From positions 1 to 64,000 of the forward strand of contig CATXKN010000006.1 of the NCBI GenBank assembly GCA_958370785.1: a stretch of 64,000 nt of DNA, written 5' to 3'. This DNA comes from an uncultured Collinsella sp. GTDB lineage: Bacteria > Actinomycetota > Coriobacteriia > Coriobacteriales > Coriobacteriaceae. The stretch's first letter is position 1. Each line of letters starts with the position of its first letter. Below are positions 7,299 through 15,815 of the stretch, piece by piece. Position numbers and translations under genes: made by a program. The notes under the pieces were generated by a model. That model had not been told where the DNA came from and searched no databases. It saw only the letters and a program-made list of their open reading frames with translations.

Positions 7299-9098
7299 TT
7301 AGCAGTCCGCACCCCGTGCGTGGACCATGCGCTTCTCCCGATACATATTGTGGTCGGCGACACGATATACATCGGCCAGCGTATTTCCAGCCGTCTCGAC
7401 GGTCGCCACGCCAATCGATGCGCTGACCGTCAGGGCCTCATCGCTTACCGCGGCAAGACCGAGACGAAGATCCTGTTCCAGCCCGAGCGCAGACTCGTTG
7501 TCAGTATGGGGGCAAACCAGCAAAAACTCATCGCCGCCAACGCGCATCGGCAGGTAATCCGCACCAGCCACCCGCCGCAACACGGACGCCGTCCGTCGCA
7601 GCAGTTCATCCCCCATCTCGTGACCACAGATGTCGTTGGTCAGCTTGAGATAATTACAGTCCAGCATAATCACGCTCACGGGCAAGCCCTCGTTTACCAG
7701 GCTATCTCCGCGCGATTCAAGATAGTTGCGGTTGCGAAGCCCCGTCAGTTTATCTTGGTATGACAGCTCCTCGGCATGCTTGACCATCGATATGTTGTGC
7801 GTCGCCACGACGACCGACTCCAGCCGGCCTTGCTCATCGCGATGCTGGGGGACAACCTGTAGCGAGTACCAAGCGCCTCGACAATCTCGCACCTCGGCAG
7901 CCAAGTACGGTACGCCCTCCATACGTTCGCGAAGCGTACTTATATCTACGAGTCCCACAACCGCTTCGCGGCTTTCGGGGCTCACGATATCCCGGCAGAC
8001 CGTGTCCATAAAGTCATATGCCTCGCTGTGCTCGGCAAATATCTTCGCTATCGCCGGCGACATATTGATTCCCTCGATCTCGAGGGTGTCGAGATGCAAA
8101 AGGAAGGTCGAATCGTAGATGGCGCTTATGGCATTGATGATGCCAAGCTGTTTATCCTTTTCGACCAAATTGCGGCGATCAACGATATTTCGAGCCAACA
8201 GTACCACGACCCAAAACGCAAGGCACACCAAGACGCCAGCGGCGACAAATGTGATCCTGCCAGACATGACCTCAGATTTGGGATACAGCGCAAACAGGCG
8301 GTAGTCCTTGTATGCCGTACGCACCGCGTACCATTTGTCTCCTCGATATTCGATGCGCGTCAGGCCGTCGTCTTTCCACTCAACTCCTGCGCTGGTGAGG
8401 AGTCGGGCGAGCGACACGTCAGCATCGGCACTGTTGGATGAGACAATCTCCGCACCCTCCACAACAAGCACCATGGGGCCCTGGTGGAAGGTGCTGTTCG
8501 AAAGCACGTCGGCTATGGCATATGAATAGTCGTCCGCTGGATCGGAAACAAATGAGCGGTATGCCAAGGCAACGCCGTCGCCATACGGGACAGCACAGAC
8601 GGCAAAAACGACACCACGGCGCTCGACGACAGTTGAGTAGGTCACTTTGGAACCTTGATACATCGATGCGACCGGCGCACAGGCCAGCTCCTCTCGCCAC
8701 AACATAAGCGGATCGCGACCATCGATGTCGTAGTGGGCAGCCATATGGCCATCGGAGTCCATGACCATCAGCCCCGAAAGGTTCTCGGCATGGACAAATT
8801 GCTCGATAAGATCGTCGTTAACCTCAACGCGATCAGAGGACAGGAACGTCGCAAACGATTCGACCGCGGCGAGCAAATCGTGCGTCTCCTCGGTTTTTCT
8901 CCCCTGTTCGTAGCGGTCATATTTTTCGCAAGCGTTTTCCAAAAACACCATGGTTTCTTGGCCAAACCCAAGCGTTTTTTCGAGACAGCGATGGGTTCCA
9001 ACCGTATACAACAGGCCTAACAAGACAGCGCTGACAATAACGCCGACAGCTATGACGGTCAGAGTCTTTCGACGCAAGCGGTGCTCATCATTTGTCAT
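7299..9098 (-). CDS. Membrane diguanylate cyclase with extracellular sensor and PAS-like region
   Basis: 599 residues. TM1 (~13-32) and TM2 (~280-302, 'ITFVAAGVLVCLAFWVVVLLA') enclose a large extracellular sensor region. A cytoplasmic PAS-like segment ('DTLEIEGINMSPAIAKIF') follows, then GGDEF with an intact active-site motif 'RVGGDEF' near residue 521. I see no RxxD inhibitory site at the usual spacing before GGDEF, so product inhibition may be lacking. The gene overlaps the upstream solute-binding gene by ATGA, so the two are co-translated. Confidence 0.9.
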   Translation of the reverse strand: MTNDEHRLRRKTLTVIAVGVIVSAVLLGLLYTVGTHRCLEKTLGFGQETMVFLENACEKYDRYEQGRKTEETHDLLAAVESFATFLSSDRVEVNDDLIEQFVHAENLSGLMVMDSDGHMAAHYDIDGRDPLMLWREELACAPVASMYQGSKVTYSTVVERRGVVFAVCAVPYGDGVALAYRSFVSDPADDYSYAIADVLSNSTFHQGPMVLVVEGAEIVSSNSADADVSLARLLTSAGVEWKDDGLTRIEYRGDKWYAVRTAYKDYRLFALYPKSEVMSGRITFVAAGVLVCLAFWVVVLLARNIVDRRNLVEKDKQLGIINAISAIYDSTFLLHLDTLEIEGINMSPAIAKIFAEHSEAYDFMDTVCRDIVSPESREAVVGLVDISTLRERMEGVPYLAAEVRDCRGAWYSLQVVPQHRDEQGRLESVVVATHNISMVKHAEELSYQDKLTGLRNRNYLESRGDSLVNEGLPVSVIMLDCNYLKLTNDICGHEMGDELLRRTASVLRRVAGADYLPMRVGGDEFLLVCPHTDNESALGLEQDLRLGLAAVSDEALTVSASIGVATVETAGNTLADVYRVADHNMYREKRMVHARGADC

Positions 9099-9931
9099 GA
9101 TTCCGCTCCTTGCCCGCCCGTCGTCGTTCCCGTCTTGTAATTGCCCACAATACGGTCAGTCGTGCCATCTCGATCCATGGCAAACAATGCGGTATTGAGA
9201 TCCTTTACGATCGGTCCTTCATAGCTGTCATCAAACGCGACGCCCAGATCGACCGTCATAACGTTATCAGCGAACACGCGGTAAATGCCGGGATACCGGG
9301 CGACAAGTCGGTCAAGCGACTGAACGTCCGCCATCCAACAGTCGACATACCCTTTGGCGAGGGCGGCTTTGCAGGGCTCGGCAGAACCATACGATTTGAT
9401 TTGCACGTCCGGCGAGATTTCCAGATCCCCGGCGAGCAATCGGCGTTCGCTCACCGAGCCCGCGCTCACCGCGATGGTCTTGCTTCCATCGAGATGCGCC
9501 AAGGACTTGATGCCACTCGTTTTCTTGGCGGCAACCGAGACCGTCACGGTTAGATACGGCTCGGTCCAGTAATACTTATCCTCGCGATAACAGGGAGAAT
9601 AATCACACCATAGGCAATCGATATCGCCGTTTTCGAGCAGCCGGTCGCGATCGTTCCAGTCAATATCGACAAACTGTGGCTTGAGCCCCGCACGCTCACA
9701 CGCCTCGCGGGCGATGTCGATATCGATACCGGCGTAATCGCCCGTGGTATCGACATACACATAGGGATCGTTATCCGTAACGCCGATTTTGAGTACCGGG
9801 AGATCTTTGTCGGCTTCATTCGAGGAGGAAGAACTGCTTCGAACGGTATACGTCAGGGCGGCCACACAGGCGGCAACAAGGAGCATGAGCGTAAACGAGA
9901 CGATGGCGGCTCGCTTGATGCGTCCGGGCAC
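9095..9931 (-). CDS. Family-3 extracellular solute-binding protein, membrane-anchored
   Basis: 278 residues. An N-terminal hydrophobic segment includes a lipobox-like 'LVAAC', but the hydrophobic stretch continues past the Cys, so it may instead be a membrane anchor. Then 'PVLKIGVTDNDPYVYVD' and 'YAGIDIDIAREACER', typical of amino-acid binding proteins of bacterial SBP family 3. No ABC permease or ATPase is nearby. It is co-translated with the diguanylate cyclase, suggesting a sensory role. The start is a GTG after GGGAGG; the longer open frame begins inside the purB terminator and is unlikely. Confidence 0.85.
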   Translation of the reverse strand: MPGRIKRAAIVSFTLMLLVAACVAALTYTVRSSSSSSNEADKDLPVLKIGVTDNDPYVYVDTTGDYAGIDIDIAREACERAGLKPQFVDIDWNDRDRLLENGDIDCLWCDYSPCYREDKYYWTEPYLTVTVSVAAKKTSGIKSLAHLDGSKTIAVSAGSVSERRLLAGDLEISPDVQIKSYGSAEPCKAALAKGYVDCWMADVQSLDRLVARYPGIYRVFADNVMTVDLGVAFDDSYEGPIVKDLNTALFAMDRDGTTDRIVGNYKTGTTTGGQGAES

Positions 9932-9990
9932 GCGCCTCCCTTCATCGAAACAGCAGTCGGATTTTATTGTATACCCGGGGCTGATGCGGC

Positions 9991-10026
9991 AATAAAAAAG
10001 CGCCTCGCCCAAGACGGGCAAGGCAC
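9991..10026 (-). terminator. Intrinsic terminator of purB
   Basis: Minus strand stem GCCTTGCCC/GGGCGAGGC (one G-U pair) with loop GTCTT, followed by TTTTTT. It separates purB from the solute-binding/GGDEF pair. Confidence 0.8.
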
Positions 10027-10069
10027 CAATGGTCGAAATGCAACCGCAAGCGGTCGAATTAGGTCAACC

Positions 10070-11416
10070 CTACTCGAAGCTCAACTGCTCCAAGCGATCG
10101 AAGACCGTGTCGATACGGGTGAGGAAGTCCCACGGATCGAAGATCTCGTCGAGCTTCTCCTGGCTGACGGTGCAGCGCGGATCGGCCTCGAGACGCTCCT
10201 TAAAGGTGGGGCCGGAGACACAGTCCTGCACCTCGTGCCAGGTGGCCATGGCATTTTCCTGCACGATAGCGTAGGCGTCCTCGCGGGTGATGCCCGTGTC
10301 GACGAGGGCCAGCAGCACCTTGGAGGAGAAGATGAGGCCGCGGGTCTTGTTGAGGTTGGCCATCATGCGAGCCGGATACAGCTGCAGGCCGTCGATGACG
10401 CGAATGAGGCACTGGAACATGTGGTCGAGTGCGATGAAGCTATCGGCCTGGGCGACGCGCTCGGCAGAGGAGTGCGAAATATCGCGCTCGTGCCACAGGG
10501 CGACGTTGTCGAAGGCGACCTGGGCGTTGGACTTCACGACGCGCGACAGGCCGCAGACCTTCTCCATAGTGATCGGGTTGCGCTTGTGCGGCATGGCGGA
10601 GCTGCCCTTTTGACCCTTGCGGAACGGCTCCTCGGCCTCGAGCGTATCGGTCTTCTGCAGATTGCGAACCTCGGTCGCGATGCGCTCGCAGGTGGCCGCC
10701 GTGGTGGCAAGCACGCCGGCAAGGTAGGCGTGGTGATCGCGGCTGATGACCTGCGTGGACAGCGGATCGTGGACCAGGCCCAGGTGCTCGCAGACGTACT
10801 CCTCGACGAACGGCTCGATGGAGCTGTAGGTGCCGACGGCACCCGAGATGGCACCGAAGGCAACGTTCTTGCGAGCGTCCTCAAGACGATCGAGGTCGCG
10901 CTTGAGTTCCCATGCCCAAGAGCCAAACTTCATACCGAAGGTCATCGGCTCGGCATGGATGCCATGGGTGCGGCCGGCGCAGAGCGTATTGCGTTCCTCG
11001 AAGGCACGGCGCTTGCAGATCTCGCCAAGCTTCTTAACGTCCTCGATAATCAGGTCACAGGCCTGGGTGAGCTGGTAGCACAGAGCCGTATCGCCCAGGT
11101 CGGAGCTGGTCATGCCGTAGTGAACCCAGCGGCTGGGCTTAGGGTCGCCCTCGGGAACATCGGCGTCGATGTACTCCTTCATGTTGGTCAGGAAGGCGAT
11201 GACATCGTGGCGCGTGACCTCCTCGATCTCGTCAACCTTCGCCTTCTCAAAGTTGGCGTGGTCGCGAATCCACTGGGCCTCTTCTTTGGAAATGCCGATC
11301 TTGCCGAGCTCCGCCTGAGCCTCGCAGGCCAGGACCTCAATCTCCTGCCAAATGGCGTACTTGTTCTCGAGGGAGAAGATGTGTCCCATCTCCGGGCGGG
11401 TATAGCGATCGATCAT
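10070..11416 (-). CDS. purB: Adenylosuccinate lyase
   Basis: 448 residues. It cleaves SAICAR to AICAR and adenylosuccinate to AMP in purine synthesis. The fumarase/aspartase superfamily signature 'GSSAMPHKRNP' holds the flexible catalytic loop with its Ser; 'TSSDLGDT' and 'AGRTHGIHAEP' (catalytic His) are also present. The start is the ATG eight bases after AAAGGAG (MIDRYTRPEM); the frame upstream of it is not conserved-looking. A terminator follows at 9991-10026. No purine riboswitch was recognised upstream. Confidence 0.96.
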   Translation of the reverse strand: MIDRYTRPEMGHIFSLENKYAIWQEIEVLACEAQAELGKIGISKEEAQWIRDHANFEKAKVDEIEEVTRHDVIAFLTNMKEYIDADVPEGDPKPSRWVHYGMTSSDLGDTALCYQLTQACDLIIEDVKKLGEICKRRAFEERNTLCAGRTHGIHAEPMTFGMKFGSWAWELKRDLDRLEDARKNVAFGAISGAVGTYSSIEPFVEEYVCEHLGLVHDPLSTQVISRDHHAYLAGVLATTAATCERIATEVRNLQKTDTLEAEEPFRKGQKGSSAMPHKRNPITMEKVCGLSRVVKSNAQVAFDNVALWHERDISHSSAERVAQADSFIALDHMFQCLIRVIDGLQLYPARMMANLNKTRGLIFSSKVLLALVDTGITREDAYAIVQENAMATWHEVQDCVSGPTFKERLEADPRCTVSQEKLDEIFDPWDFLTRIDTVFDRLEQLSFE

Positions 11417-11530
11417 AGCGGCTCCTTTTTGGTTATTGGCACGTTGGTCGTAACTCAACCATTGTACCGTGCGCAGGTGCAAGTAGCGATAACGGGCATT
11501 AACCTAACATTTTGCCGCAAGAGCGGCCAT

Positions 11531-11640
11531 AGGGACGTCCGCGTATTTGCTTCGCAAATCCGCACCGGCTGCGGTCGGCAGACCCGGCCCGCGCACGTGC
11601 ACGGGCACAGCGGGTTGGACCCGACATTCCCGAGGTCCCC
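11531..11640. repeat. tRNA-linked multi-hairpin element, copy B1
   Basis: Left end GGGAC (11532-11536) pairs with GTCCC (11635-11639). Hairpin ATTTGC-ttc-GCAAAT (11545-11559) is identical to that in copy B2, and 30 bp (11541-11570) repeat exactly at 11672-11701. The rest is degenerate, with a palindromic GCACGTGC and a poor T-arm remnant. It is preceded at 11521-11536 by a degenerate tRNA-Gly tail. Older-looking member of the family. Confidence 0.55.
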
Positions 11641-11649
11641 CGCACTCGA

Positions 11650-11667
11650 TGGAGCGGGCAACGGGAC
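11650..11667 (-). pseudogene. Truncated tRNA-Gly 3' tail
   Basis: These 18 bases match 11842-11859, the 3' end of the intact tRNA-Gly gene, in the same orientation, and break off in the T-arm exactly where hairpin element B2 begins. Offset 192 bp. It has no anticodon or D-arm and cannot be functional. A second, degenerate tail is at 11521-11536. Confidence 0.8.
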
Positions 11668-11786
11668 GTCTGCGTATTTGCTTCGCAAATCCGCACCGGC
11701 TTCAGGCGCCTGCCGGCGCCTTCGCCTGCTCGCTACAAACGCTTCGCGTTTGCTTTACGCTCGCACCCTGGCGGATTCGAGTCCCG
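11662..11786. repeat. tRNA-linked multi-hairpin element, copy B2
   Basis: Closing stem CGGGAC (11662-11667) / GTCCCG (11781-11786). Internal hairpins: ATTTGC-ttc-GCAAAT (11676-11690), AGGCGCC-tgcc-GGCGCCT (11704-11721) and AAACGC-ttc-GCGTTT (11737-11751). It ends CTTTACGCTC..CCCTGGCGG and then TTCGAGTCCCG, the T-arm sequence of the adjacent tRNA-Gly in inverted orientation. The third hairpin has the same stem as in copy A. This and copy B1 fill most of the 425-bp gap between purB and tRNA-Gly. Confidence 0.7.
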
Positions 11787-11796
11787 GCACTTTATT

Positions 11797-11838
11797 GAAA
11801 AAAGCACGGCACCGTGATGGTGCCGTGCTTGTGCTTTT
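11797..11838. terminator. Bidirectional terminator of tRNA-Gly
   Basis: Perfect 12-bp stem AAGCACGGCACC / GGTGCCGTGCTT (11802-11813, 11819-11830), with an A-run on the left that is a T-run on the minus strand. It lies just past the tRNA-Gly 3' end. Confidence 0.85.
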
Positions 11839-11841
11839 AAC

Positions 11842-11916
11842 TGGAGCGGGCAACGGGACTCGAACCCGCGAGTGTCAGCTTGGGAAGCTGATGCCTTACC
11901 ACTTGGCGATGCCCGC
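11842..11916 (-). tRNA. tRNA-Gly (anticodon CCC)
   Basis: 75-nt cloverleaf on the minus strand: acceptor GCGGGCA/TGCCCGC, anticodon stem TCAGC/GCTGA enclosing loop TTCCCAA (anticodon CCC), T-arm CGGG-TTCGAGT-CCCG and an encoded CCA. Promoter at 11950-11978 and terminator at 11797-11838. Two truncated copies of its tail lie further along its downstream side. Confidence 0.96.
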
Positions 11917-11949
11917 AATTGCGCATTGGGATAAATTAGATACTTGGGT

Positions 11950-11978
11950 AGTATATACCGAGCATTTCAAGGGGGCAA
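11950..11978 (-). promoter_or_regulatory. Promoter of tRNA-Gly
   Basis: Minus strand -35 TTGCCC (11973-11978), 17-bp spacer, -10 TATACT (11950-11955). The predicted transcript starts about 25 bases before the tRNA. Confidence 0.6.
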
Positions 11979-12029
11979 TATGAATGCAGCGTGTCATCGC
12001 TATGCAATCGCGCGCTGCAGCACAAAAGC

Positions 12030-12785
12030 CTACGAAACGCGCTCCAACTGGTCCTTTGCATCAGAAAGCGCGTGTTCTACCCCGTTTTGCACCTCAGTGT
12101 CAAAACGATACGCGGGGACCGAAACGCTTAAACCATAGAGACGCCCGCCTTTTTCTATGGGAACGGCGATGCATTCAACCCCTTCTGCCATCTCCTGATG
12201 ATCATATGCAAAACCACACCGTCTGACCTCCTCGAGCTGCTGCATCAGGTCATCTATGTGTTTTACCGCATGCTCGGTCGTTTTTTCGAATGGGACAGGA
12301 AGCAGTGAGCGAACCAACTCCTCATCCCATCGAGATAGAATCGCCTTTCCGATCGCCGTGCAGTGCGCAGGAAGGGTCTTACCGATTTCCGATGAAAGAC
12401 GGATGTGCTGGGGAGAATCAACACGCGAAATATATAGGACGCGACCGCGGTCGAGGACGCCGAGCTGACAGGTCTCCCCGCACGATGCGACAATCTTTCG
12501 CATGGCCGTCTCAAAAGAGGACAATCCCCCACCCTCACGATCGAATGCCTTGCCCAGCAGATACGTCTTAAGCCCAATCGAATACCTGCCGGTAGCCTCG
12601 TCATAACTAACGTAATCTGAATCGGCCATCGTGTGCAAAATCGAGAAGAGGCTACTTTTTGGAGCGCCGACAATGCGGCATATCTCTGCCATGGTAAGTC
12701 CGCTCTTTGTAGCCGAAAGGGCCTCAAAGATTGATAGAACCCGCAAGGTAGAACGGTGGCCAGCAGGATTATATCGCGGGGGCAT
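12030..12785 (-). CDS. IclR-family transcriptional regulator
   Basis: 251 residues. The N-terminal winged helix (~10-65) includes 'STLRVLSIFEAL' and 'TMAEICRIVGAPKSSLFSIL'. The C-terminal IclR effector domain includes 'GETCQLGVLDRGRVLYISRVDS' in part and 'LPAHCTAIGKAILS', which is highly typical of the family. An AAGGAG-like site precedes the ATG. It is divergent from the four-gene catabolic operon starting at 12985, and two palindromes lie in the shared 199-bp gap, so it very likely controls that operon in response to a pathway metabolite. Whether it represses or activates is not shown. Confidence 0.93.
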   Translation of the reverse strand: MPPRYNPAGHRSTLRVLSIFEALSATKSGLTMAEICRIVGAPKSSLFSILHTMADSDYVSYDEATGRYSIGLKTYLLGKAFDREGGGLSSFETAMRKIVASCGETCQLGVLDRGRVLYISRVDSPQHIRLSSEIGKTLPAHCTAIGKAILSRWDEELVRSLLPVPFEKTTEHAVKHIDDLMQQLEEVRRCGFAYDHQEMAEGVECIAVPIEKGGRLYGLSVSVPAYRFDTEVQNGVEHALSDAKDQLERVS

Positions 12786-12921
12786 GGCAACTCTCCTTGT
12801 TCATTATCGCCCAGACTTTCCCCGTAAGTATAGCGGCATGCCCTTTAAAGCAACCGTTCACCGACCAACCAAAACCATTCGCGGCGGGCCCGTGTGACGT
12901 CTTTAGCGTTTCATATATATT

Positions 12922-12937
12922 GTTCCGTATAACGAAT
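12922..12937. promoter_or_regulatory. Candidate IclR operator 1
   Basis: Imperfect palindrome TTCNNTATANNGAA inside the divergent gap. Same half-site spacing style as the neighbouring operator 2. Confidence 0.5.
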
Positions 12938-12940
12938 AAC

Positions 12941-12956
12941 GTTCGTAAATACGAAC
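12941..12956. promoter_or_regulatory. Candidate IclR operator 2
   Basis: GTTCGTAAATACGAAC is a palindrome with only the central two bases unmatched. It sits 28 bp before the start codon of the UxaA-type gene and immediately right of operator 1. The pair is the obvious target of the divergent IclR regulator. Confidence 0.6.
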
Positions 12957-12984
12957 ATTATTCAAGTGGAGATAGGGAGGAAAC

Positions 12985-14511
12985 ATGTCAGACGTTGTAA
13001 GCCAAGGCCAAAACGCCGTTGTCATCGATCAGAGGGACAACGTCGCCGTCGCCACCTACCAGCTGGAGGCGGGTGCCGAGGCCCGCTATCCCATACCGGA
13101 CGGCACGCTGGCGAGCGTTACCGTGACCGACGACATCCCGCTGTTCCACAAGATCGCCCTCGTGGACATACCCAAGGGTGAAAAGGTCGTCAAGTATGGC
13201 GAGTTCATCGGTGTGGCCACCACGGACATCAAGCGCGGGCAGCACGTTCATACGCACAATTGCGTCAGCTCCGACGACCTGAAGGACTCCGTCGTCGCCG
13301 ACACCGACTCCGTCGCCACCAAGACCTCCTCGTCCGTGGAGGGCACACGTGCCTTCATGGGCTACCGTCGCCCGGACGGTCGCGTCGGCATCCGCAACCA
13401 CGTCCTTATCCTTCCCACGAGCATCTGCGCCTCCGACACCACGGAGAGGATCGCGAACGCGGTCGAGGGCTGCGTCTCCTTCCACAACCAGAATGGCTGC
13501 TCGCAGGTCGACTGCGACCAGAAGGTGACCATTGCCGCCTTGGCAGGCTACGCTGCGAACCCGAACATCTATGGCGTCGTTTGTGTCTCCCTGGGCTGCG
13601 AGGGCTGCCAGAACGACATCGTGGTCGACGCGATTCGCGAGCGCACCAACAAGCCCGTCGAGACCCTGGTCATCCAAAAGGTCGGCGGCTCCATCAGGGC
13701 GATCGAGGAGGGCACACGCCTTGCCCGCAAGATGGTCGCCGAGGCGGACCGGTGCGTCCGCGAGCCCACCGACATCTCCGAGCTCATCTTCGGCACCAAC
13801 TGCGGCGGCTCCGACCCCTCAAGCGGCCTTGGCTCCAACCCGCTGATCGGCGAGGTCTCCGACTGGCTCGTCAACCATGGTGCCACCTCCGTGCTATGCG
13901 AGACGCCCGAGCTCTTTGGCGCCGAGCACATCCTCGCCCGTCGCGCGAAGGACAAGCATGTTTCGGACGACATCCTCAAGATCGTCTACGACTACGAGAA
14001 GTACGTCCAGATGTTTGGCGCCGAGATGCGCGAGGGCAACCCCAGTCCCGGAAACATGGCCGGCGGACTCACGACCCTCGAGGAGAAGTCCCTCGGCTGC
14101 GTGCACAAGGGTGGCCACAGCCCCCTCAACGCCGTCTATCCGTACGCGGCGCAGCTCAAGCCGCACGAGGGCCTCGTCGTGATGGACACCCCCGGCAACG
14201 ACCCCTCCAGCGTGGGCGGCATCATCGCCGGTGGTTGCCAGCTCGTGGTCTTCTCGACCGGTCTTGGCACCCCCACCGGAAACGCCATCGCACCCGTGTA
14301 TCGCTTGACTGCCAATAAGCGCACCTACGAGGCCATGAGGGACAACACCGATCTCGACGCGAGCCCGACGATCTACGGTCCCGAGTCCATGGAGGAGATG
14401 CGCGACATGATGCTCGACGACATCATCGCCGTCTGCAACGGCCGCAAGGTCTGCGCCGAGGTCCTTGGCTATACCGAAACCGCCCTTCCGCACATCTGCA
14501 ACTACATGTAG
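12985..14511 (+). CDS. UxaA-family sugar-acid dehydratase (altronate/galactarate type)
   Basis: 508 residues, the full-length form: an N-terminal SAF-like domain (~10-95, ending 'GQHVHTHNC') and a long UxaA/GarD catalytic body. Seen: 'GYRRPDGRVGIRNHVLILPT', 'QNGCSQV', 'GCEGCQ' and 'FGTNCGGSDPSSGLGSNP', the conserved Cys-rich family motifs. Members dehydrate sugar acids such as altronate or galactarate to 2-keto-3-deoxy acids; the substrate here is uncertain. First gene of the IclR-linked operon, after GGGAGG. The downstream aldolase-type gene fits cleavage of the keto-deoxy acid. Confidence 0.88.
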   Translation: MSDVVSQGQNAVVIDQRDNVAVATYQLEAGAEARYPIPDGTLASVTVTDDIPLFHKIALVDIPKGEKVVKYGEFIGVATTDIKRGQHVHTHNCVSSDDLKDSVVADTDSVATKTSSSVEGTRAFMGYRRPDGRVGIRNHVLILPTSICASDTTERIANAVEGCVSFHNQNGCSQVDCDQKVTIAALAGYAANPNIYGVVCVSLGCEGCQNDIVVDAIRERTNKPVETLVIQKVGGSIRAIEEGTRLARKMVAEADRCVREPTDISELIFGTNCGGSDPSSGLGSNPLIGEVSDWLVNHGATSVLCETPELFGAEHILARRAKDKHVSDDILKIVYDYEKYVQMFGAEMREGNPSPGNMAGGLTTLEEKSLGCVHKGGHSPLNAVYPYAAQLKPHEGLVVMDTPGNDPSSVGGIIAGGCQLVVFSTGLGTPTGNAIAPVYRLTANKRTYEAMRDNTDLDASPTIYGPESMEEMRDMMLDDIIAVCNGRKVCAEVLGYTETALPHICNYM

Positions 14512-14550
14512 GCCAGCGTCTGACAGGACGCTCCAGAAAGGAGAGAAACC

Positions 14551-15684
14551 GTGACAACCACGCAAGCCCCCGAAAAGACGCCCAACGCGTTCCAGCGCGG
14601 CGTTAACGCGGTCATCGACCTGCTTTCCTCGTTCTTCCTCCCGATCATCAACCTGCTCGTCTCCGTCGGCATCCTCAAGGGCATCCTGACGCTTCTGCAG
14701 GTCTCGGGCATGGTCACCGACGACTCGACCACGTATGCGATTCTCAACGCGATGGCCGACTCACTGTTCTACTTCATCCCGGTGTTTCTCGCCTACACCT
14801 CGTCCAAGCGCTTCGACGTTGACACGGTGACCGCCGTACTTCTCGGCTGCATCCTGGTGTATCCGTCCATCACCACCATCATGGCGGCGGACGCGCCTGT
14901 CCACCTGTTTGGCCTCGAGCTCTCGAAGGCGACGTACTCCAGCTCCGTCATCCCCATCCTTCTTGCCATCTACTGTGCGAGCTGGGTCCAGAAGGCCTGC
15001 TACAAGATCATCCCCGAGACCTTCCGCGGCCTGTTCACGCCGCCCATTACGATCATCGTCATCGTCCCGCTCACCCTGGCCGTCTTCGGCCCCCTCGGCA
15101 CCATCGTGGGTGGTTGGCTTGCGCAGGGCTACGAGGCCGTCTACAGTCTCTCGCCACTCGTCGCCGGCGCACTGATCGGCGCGTTCCAGCCGTTCCTCGT
15201 CATCCTCGGCCTGCACTGGGCCCTGTTCCCCATTGCCATGAACAATGTCGCGGTCTCCGGCTTCGACACCATCATGGCCCTGTTTGGCGGCGCGATCTTC
15301 GCCCAGGGCGGTGCCGCACTCGCCGTTGCCCTCAAGACCAAGAACAAGAAGTTCCGCTCCCAGGCGATCTCTGCCTCGCTCACCACGCTGCTGGGCATCA
15401 CCGAGCCCGCGATGTACGGCGTGAACCTGCGCCTCAAGAAGCCCATGGTCTGCGCATGCGTCGCCGGCGGCATTGGCTCCGCCGTAGCAGGCCTGTTCAG
15501 TTGCGCCGGCACCGCCTTCGCCCTGCCCGCGCTCACCACACTGCCCGTCTTCATGAGCCGCGCGTTCGTCCCCTTCTGCATCTCGCTGGCGCTCGCCTTT
15601 GGCCTCGCCTTCCTGTTCACGCTCTTCGTCCCAATCGATGACGTGACCGAAGAGGAGATGGAGTCCGAGGAGCAGTCCGCCTAG
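14551..15684 (+). CDS. PTS EIIC-type permease lacking EIIA and EIIB domains
   Basis: 377 residues, about ten membrane helices, homologous in style to the EIIC domain of glucose/beta-glucoside PTS permeases, including 'GITEPAMYGVNLRLKKP', the conserved EIIC substrate-loop motif. The chain begins at the first helix and ends with an acidic cytoplasmic tail ('TEEEMESEEQ'); there is no EIIB Cys motif or EIIA His motif in it or elsewhere in the window. GTG start after AAAGGAG, 39 bp after the UxaA-type gene. Probably the uptake system for the operon's substrate, either with EIIA/EIIB supplied in trans or working without phosphorylation. Confidence 0.88.
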   Translation: MTTTQAPEKTPNAFQRGVNAVIDLLSSFFLPIINLLVSVGILKGILTLLQVSGMVTDDSTTYAILNAMADSLFYFIPVFLAYTSSKRFDVDTVTAVLLGCILVYPSITTIMAADAPVHLFGLELSKATYSSSVIPILLAIYCASWVQKACYKIIPETFRGLFTPPITIIVIVPLTLAVFGPLGTIVGGWLAQGYEAVYSLSPLVAGALIGAFQPFLVILGLHWALFPIAMNNVAVSGFDTIMALFGGAIFAQGGAALAVALKTKNKKFRSQAISASLTTLLGITEPAMYGVNLRLKKPMVCACVAGGIGSAVAGLFSCAGTAFALPALTTLPVFMSRAFVPFCISLALAFGLAFLFTLFVPIDDVTEEEMESEEQSA

Positions 15685-15815
15685 CGTCCGAATTGCAAGG
15701 CCACTCTGTGTCCCGCGCCTGCGGGCTCGACTGGAGGTGGTGCCCACCTGGCAACAAAGCGTATCCGTCACTGACTACATATCCATCATGCATTGTTTAA
15801 CGTAAGGAGAACAAA

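Noticed and set aside
9931..10021. Longer start for the solute-binding protein
   Set aside because: The first codons would lie inside the purB terminator hairpin; a GTG after GGGAGG is better supported.
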